NCBI RefSeq assembly: GCF_943913055.1
Contig: NZ_CALTWS010000110.1
Span: 1-9,206, forward strand
From: an uncultured Brevundimonas sp.
GTDB taxonomy: Bacteria > Pseudomonadota > Alphaproteobacteria > Caulobacterales > Caulobacteraceae
Length of the DNA stretch: 9,206 nucleotides
Direction of reading: 5' to 3'
Made by a program: the position numbers and the translations under genes. Position 1 is the first letter of the stretch. Each line of letters opens with the position of its first letter. Below the pieces are notes generated by a model, which made no database searches, was not told the DNA's origin, and saw nothing but the letters and a program-made list of their open reading frames with translations. Positions 6,285 through 9,206 of the stretch are shown piece after piece.

Positions 6285-6309
6285 TACATGTCTAAAGGGG
6301 ATACATACC
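6285..6309 (-). repeat. Right terminal inverted repeat (25 bp)
   Basis: Read on the minus strand from 6309 it begins GGTATGTATCCCCT and ends with GACATGTA, pairing with the left repeat at 23 of 25 positions. It marks the right end of the element. Confidence 0.95.
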
Positions 6310-6317
6310 CAATCCAC
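6310..6317 (+). repeat. Right copy of the 8-bp target-site duplication (CAATCCAC)
   Basis: This is an exact copy of 3114-3121, immediately outside the right inverted repeat. The two copies have not diverged, which fits a recent insertion. Confidence 0.95.
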
Positions 6318-6321
6318 TTTA

Positions 6322-6336
6322 GTTCATGGTTCGTTC
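6322..6336 (+). promoter_or_regulatory. LexA (SOS) box upstream of comM, GTTC-N7-GTTC
   Basis: GTTC at 6322-6325 and GTTC at 6333-6336 are separated by exactly 7 bases, which is the direct-repeat LexA operator of alphaproteobacteria. It lies 25 bases before the chosen comM start, a normal operator position. The ATG at 6326 falls inside the box, which argues against that codon being the start. The element ends 12 bases upstream. Confidence 0.72.
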
Positions 6337-6350
6337 TCTTCGCGGGATGC

Positions 6351-6358
6351 GGGAGAGG
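6351..6358 (+). promoter_or_regulatory. Ribosome binding site deciding the comM start
   Basis: GGGAGAGG lies 3 bases before the ATG at 6362, with its GGAG core 6 bases away. It supports that codon over the in-frame ATGs at 6326 and 6347. Confidence 0.65.
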
Positions 6359-6361
6359 GTC

Positions 6362-7945
6362 ATGGTCGCCAGTGTCGTCACGGTTGCCTTCGAAGGCGTC
6401 GACGCCCGACGCGTTGACGTGCAGGTCCAGCAGTTATCCAGCGACCAGCCGTCCTTCACCATCGTCGGCCTGGCCGACAAGGCTGTGGCCGAGAGCCGGG
6501 AGCGGGTGCGGGGTGCGTTCGCGGGGATAGGACTGGCATTGCCGTCCAAGCGGATCATCGCCAACCTGGCCCCTGCCGACCTGCCGAAGGAAGGCAGCCA
6601 TTTCGACCTGCCCATCGCCCTCGCCTTGCTGGCCTCCATGGGTGTCATTCCGCCCGATGCCCTGAACGGCTGGGCGGCGATCGGGGAGCTGGGGTTGGAC
6701 GGCCAGATCGCCCCGGTGGGCGGGGCCCTGCCCGCCGCCGTGGCCGTCGACGCCATGGGGCTTGGCCTCATCTGTCCGGAGTTCAACGGGCCGGAAGCGG
6801 CCTGGGCCGGCGATGTCGCCGTGCTGGCCCCACGCTCACTGATCGGCCTGGTCAACCACTTCAAGGGCGTCCAGGTCCTGCGGCGGCCAGAGCCGGGGGC
6901 CATGCGCGACGGCGTACGCGTGCCCGACCTGCGCGAGGTCAAGGGTCAGGAAAGCGCCAAGCGAGCGCTGGAGATCGCCGCCGCAGGGGGCCACAATCTG
7001 CTGTTCGTCGGCCCGCCCGGATCGGGCAAGTCGATGATGGCAGCGCGGCTGCCTGGCCTTCTTCCCCCGCTGACGCCCAAGGAACTGCTGGAGACCTCCA
7101 TGGTCTGGTCGGTGGCTGGTATGATCGAGCGCGGCTCTCTGACCCGCGAACGCCCGTTCCGCGCGCCCCATCATTCCGCCTCCATGGCCGCGCTCACGGG
7201 TGGCGGGCATAAGGCCAAGCCGGGCGAGGCGTCGCTGGCCCACAATGGCGTGCTGTTCCTCGATGAACTGCCGGAGTATTCGGCCCAGGCCTTGGACAGC
7301 CTGCGCCAGCCCCTGGAGACCGGAGAGATCGTGGTGGCCCGGGCCAATGCCCATGTCCGCTATCCGGCGCGGTTCCAGCTGATCGCGGCCATGAATCCCT
7401 GCCGCTGCGGCTTGGGGGGTGGCGGGCGCGGGGCCTGCGGCAAGGCTCCGCGCTGCCAGCGCGACTATCAGAACCGCATCTCCGGCCCGATGTTCGACCG
7501 CATCGACCTGACGGTCGAGACGCCGCCGGTGACCGCCGCCGACATGGCCCTGCCACCACCCTCAGAGGGCACGGCGGAGGCCTCGGCCCGCGTCCAGACT
7601 GCGCGCGCGATGCAGGAGGACCGCCTGCGCGCCGCCGGGATCGACCCGGACATCGCGCGCGATCAGGCGATCAATGCCCGCGCCTCGGGCGAGACGCTGG
7701 ACCGGTTCGCCCGGCCGGACGAGGCAGGGCGGGCGCTGCTGATGCGCGCAGGCGAGGCGGGAGGTCTGACCGCGCGCGGCTGGACACGCACACTTCGGCT
7801 GGCCCGCACCATCGCCGATCTGGACGGCAGCGAGGGCGTGTTGCGCCGCCACATTGCCGAGGCCCTGATCTATCGCCGCACCACCGTCGGGGCCCAGGGC
7901 GACTTCGAGCGCCAGACCGCCCGCCACGACACGCCCGCCTTCTGA
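6362..7945 (+). CDS. comM: ComM/YifB family AAA+ ATPase (Mg-chelatase-like helicase)
   Basis: In naturally transforming bacteria ComM is a hexameric helicase that promotes branch migration during uptake-linked recombination. Non-competent bacteria also carry it, presumably for DNA repair. The 527-aa product has an N-terminal Lon-protease-like ChlI domain (about 5-165, with FTIVGLADKAVAESRERVR at 32-50 and KEGSHFDLPIALALL at 76-90). The AAA+ core follows, with Walker A GPPGSGKS (217-224), Walker B VLFLDE (297-302), RAPHHSAS (267-274), MNPCRCG with cysteines at 347, 349, 359 and 365 as a probable zinc site, and RISGPMFDRIDL (372-383). The C-terminal Mg_chelatase_C domain shows ARGWTRTLRLARTIADLDG (471-489). 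I chose the ATG at 6362 because the family begins at about this residue, a good ribosome binding site precedes it, and earlier ATGs overlap the LexA box. The upstream region has been altered by the transposon. Confidence 0.95.
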   Translation: MVASVVTVAFEGVDARRVDVQVQQLSSDQPSFTIVGLADKAVAESRERVRGAFAGIGLALPSKRIIANLAPADLPKEGSHFDLPIALALLASMGVIPPDALNGWAAIGELGLDGQIAPVGGALPAAVAVDAMGLGLICPEFNGPEAAWAGDVAVLAPRSLIGLVNHFKGVQVLRRPEPGAMRDGVRVPDLREVKGQESAKRALEIAAAGGHNLLFVGPPGSGKSMMAARLPGLLPPLTPKELLETSMVWSVAGMIERGSLTRERPFRAPHHSASMAALTGGGHKAKPGEASLAHNGVLFLDELPEYSAQALDSLRQPLETGEIVVARANAHVRYPARFQLIAAMNPCRCGLGGGGRGACGKAPRCQRDYQNRISGPMFDRIDLTVETPPVTAADMALPPPSEGTAEASARVQTARAMQEDRLRAAGIDPDIARDQAINARASGETLDRFARPDEAGRALLMRAGEAGGLTARGWTRTLRLARTIADLDGSEGVLRRHIAEALIYRRTTVGAQGDFERQTARHDTPAF

Positions 7946-8002
7946 CCGCTTGAGCCAAATTTAAGGGGTTGTGCTGCAAGGTCTCTGCGTCAGGAGACGA
8001 CC

Positions 8003-9206
8003 ATGGCGCGGCAGACCGAGGCCCAATCAGACACCGCCGGCGAAACCGCGCCCGAGCAGCAGTTCCTGCGCCTGATGAGCCATGAGATGCGCACCCCCCT
8101 GAACGGGGTGATCGGCATGCTGGGCCTTCTGTCGCGGACCAAGCTGGACGGGGCGCAGCGGGCCTATGCCGAGGCCGCGCGGTCGTCGGCCGAGCACCTG
8201 CTGGGGCTGGTCAACGACCTGCTGGACTATGCCCGTCTGGAAGCGGGCAAGCTGGAGTTCGATTCTGCCCCCATCGATCTGGAAGCCCTGGTCCGCGGCG
8301 TGGCCGAGTTGCTCAGCCCTCGGGCCCATGAGCGGGGGCTGGAGATCGCCTGGTCCGTCGCGGCCGACGCCCCTGACATCGTCGGCGACGAGGGGCGGCT
8401 GAGGCAGGTGCTGTTCAACCTGGCCGGCAATGCAGTCAAGTTCACAGAGACGGGCGGCGTCCGCATGAGCGTCGAGCGCGCGGGCGGTCCGGCGTCCAAA
8501 CCGCGGCTGGCCTTCATCATCGACGACACAGGCCCCGGCGTGCCGCCCGAGGCCCGCACCCGCATCTTCGAGGAGTTCGGCCACGTTGATGCGTCGGACG
8601 CCTCACGCTTCGGTGGGGCCGGCCTGGGTCTGGCCGTCGTACGCCGCCTGGCCGACGCCATGGGCGGTCAGGTCGAGGTATCGGATCGCCCCGACGGCCC
8701 CGGTGCCCGTTTCCGCTTCACCGCCGACTTCCCCGCCGCCAAGGGGGCCACGCGCCTGCGTGAGCTTGAAGGCCGCGCCGTCGGCATCGTCAGCCCCGAC
8801 CCCTTTGTTCGGGCCGCCGCCATAGCCCAGATCGAGGCCGCCGGCGGACAGGTCCGCGCCGACGCACCGGTCGTCCTGGTCGATCATGCCGCCCGTCCCG
8901 AGGGCCATGCCCTGGTGCCGCATCCCGCCGGTGTTCGTGCCATCGTCCTGCTGAAACCCGAGGAGCGGGAACGGATCGCCGCCTATCGCTCGGCCGGCTT
9001 CCATGGCTATCTGATCAAACCCCTGCGCCGCGCCTCCCTGGCCGAACGGGTGCTGGCGGCCCTGGGTCAAACCGGGGGCGTGGGCGGCCTGCGCCAGACC
9101 CCGTCCGACGACGACCGGGTCGTCCCCTCCCGCTTTTCCGGCACCCGCGTTCTGCTGGTCGAGGACAATCCGGTCGGGGCCCTGCTGGCCAGTACCTGTC
9201 TCTTAT
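8003..9206 (+). CDS. shkA: ShkA-like hybrid histidine kinase, 3'-truncated by window edge
   Basis: About 401 codons are visible with no stop. There is no sensor domain. The order is a dimerisation/phosphoacceptor helix with SHEMRTP (H27), then the ATP-binding domain with the N box (VLFNLAGNAVKF, N143), G1 (DDTGPGV, 174-180) and G2 (GGAGLGLAV, 204-212). A first receiver (about 258-352) follows, then a linker with SDDDR (368-372) and the start of a second receiver (VLLVEDN, 383-389). The first receiver is degenerate: its acidic pocket reads SPDP and it is shortened, though D294 and K339 remain. This matches Caulobacter ShkA, which uses a pseudo-receiver that binds c-di-GMP and a DDR linker motif to control autophosphorylation in the ShkA-ShpA-TacA stalk pathway. 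The residues YLIKPLRR (336-343) sit where I recall the c-di-GMP contacts. AGGAG lies 6 bases before the ATG. The final 11 bases are probably adapter. Confidence 0.85.
   Translation, partial: MARQTEAQSDTAGETAPEQQFLRLMSHEMRTPLNGVIGMLGLLSRTKLDGAQRAYAEAARSSAEHLLGLVNDLLDYARLEAGKLEFDSAPIDLEALVRGVAELLSPRAHERGLEIAWSVAADAPDIVGDEGRLRQVLFNLAGNAVKFTETGGVRMSVERAGGPASKPRLAFIIDDTGPGVPPEARTRIFEEFGHVDASDASRFGGAGLGLAVVRRLADAMGGQVEVSDRPDGPGARFRFTADFPAAKGATRLRELEGRAVGIVSPDPFVRAAAIAQIEAAGGQVRADAPVVLVDHAARPEGHALVPHPAGVRAIVLLKPEERERIAAYRSAGFHGYLIKPLRRASLAERVLAALGQTGGVGGLRQTPSDDDRVVPSRFSGTRVLLVEDNPVGALLASTCLL
9196..9206. other. Probable Nextera/Tn5 adapter remnant at the sequence end
   Basis: The last 11 bases, CTGTCTCTTAT, equal the first 11 bases of the Tn5 mosaic-end adapter read-through (CTGTCTCTTATACACATCT). 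They sit exactly at the end of the sequence and encode residues that do not resemble the usual receiver helix. They are most likely not genomic. Confidence 0.75.

Larger units (their letters stand above)
3122..6309 (+). mobile_element. IS1595-family transposon carrying passenger genes (3188 bp)
   Basis: The element is bounded by imperfect inverted repeats and an exact 8-bp direct duplication, which fixes both ends to the base. It encodes one ISXO2-like DDE transposase (3172-4056), placed 50 bases from the left end. About 2.2 kb follows with four cargo ORFs: 65 aa, an ImmA/IrrE-like protein, a 41-aa ORF on the minus strand, and a two-segment membrane protein. Simple IS1595 members are about 1 kb, but the family has known subgroups with passenger genes and much longer units, and this one belongs with them; which subgroup is not decided here. 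There is no sign of internal frameshift or truncation, so it may still be mobile. The cargo has lower GC and more T-runs than the flanking chromosome. Confidence 0.94.

Noticed and set aside
3122..6309. CRISPR array, tRNA or integrase attachment site as an explanation for the insertion
   Set aside because: There are no spaced direct repeats, no tRNA-like cloverleaf and no integrase. The inverted repeats and 8-bp duplication fit DDE transposition fully.
6326..6361. Earlier comM start at 6326
   Set aside because: It lies inside the LexA box, has no ribosome binding site and adds 12 residues (MVRSLRGMRERV) before the usual family start.
7946..8002. Promoter or CtrA-type site before the kinase
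   Set aside because: There is a single TTTAA but no second TTAA at the required 7-base spacing, and the TTGAGC-like hexamer has no convincing -10 partner.

Overview
The window looks like a chromosomal segment of a GC-rich alphaproteobacterium of the order Caulobacterales (Brevundimonas or a close relative). The basis is the high-GC codon use, the gene order rsmI-yraN-SirB1-like-gshB-comM-hybrid kinase, an alphaproteobacterial GTTC-N7-GTTC LexA box, and a last gene that matches the Caulobacter kinase ShkA in architecture and in signature residues. The genus is an inference; no rRNA or marker search was possible.

Layout. 1-830 is the 3' part of rsmI (16S rRNA C1402 2'-O-methyltransferase). It overlaps by 4 bases the GTG start of yraN (827-1255, UPF0102 nuclease-like). 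A SirB1-type transglutaminase-like/TPR protein (1270-2085) and gshB (glutathione synthetase, 2155-3102) follow on the same strand. From 6362 the chromosomal genes resume with comM/yifB (AAA+ helicase, 6362-7945) and a ShkA-like hybrid histidine kinase (from 8003) that runs off the end. The last 11 bases of the window are identical to the start of the Nextera/Tn5 adapter and are probably not genomic.

Between gshB and comM sits a complete mobile element, 3122-6309 (3188 bp). It has 25-bp terminal inverted repeats (23/25 identical) and is flanked by an exact 8-bp target duplication, CAATCCAC. It encodes an IS1595-family (ISXO2-like DDE) transposase at its left end. It also carries about 2 kb of cargo: a 65-aa protein, an ImmA/IrrE-like protein whose HExxH motif reads KEICH, a 41-aa ORF on the opposite strand, and a 292-aa protein with two predicted membrane segments. 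A strong intrinsic terminator hairpin lies between the 65-aa gene and the ImmA-like gene. The cargo has visibly lower GC and longer T-runs than the flanks, which fits recent acquisition.

The element inserted 12 bp after the gshB stop, and its right end lies 12 bp before the LexA box of comM. It therefore separates gshB from comM and may have replaced part of the comM promoter. The main points of interest are the cargo-bearing IS1595 unit and its unusual gene set, the SOS box next to the insertion, and the c-di-GMP-responsive kinase signature at the right end.
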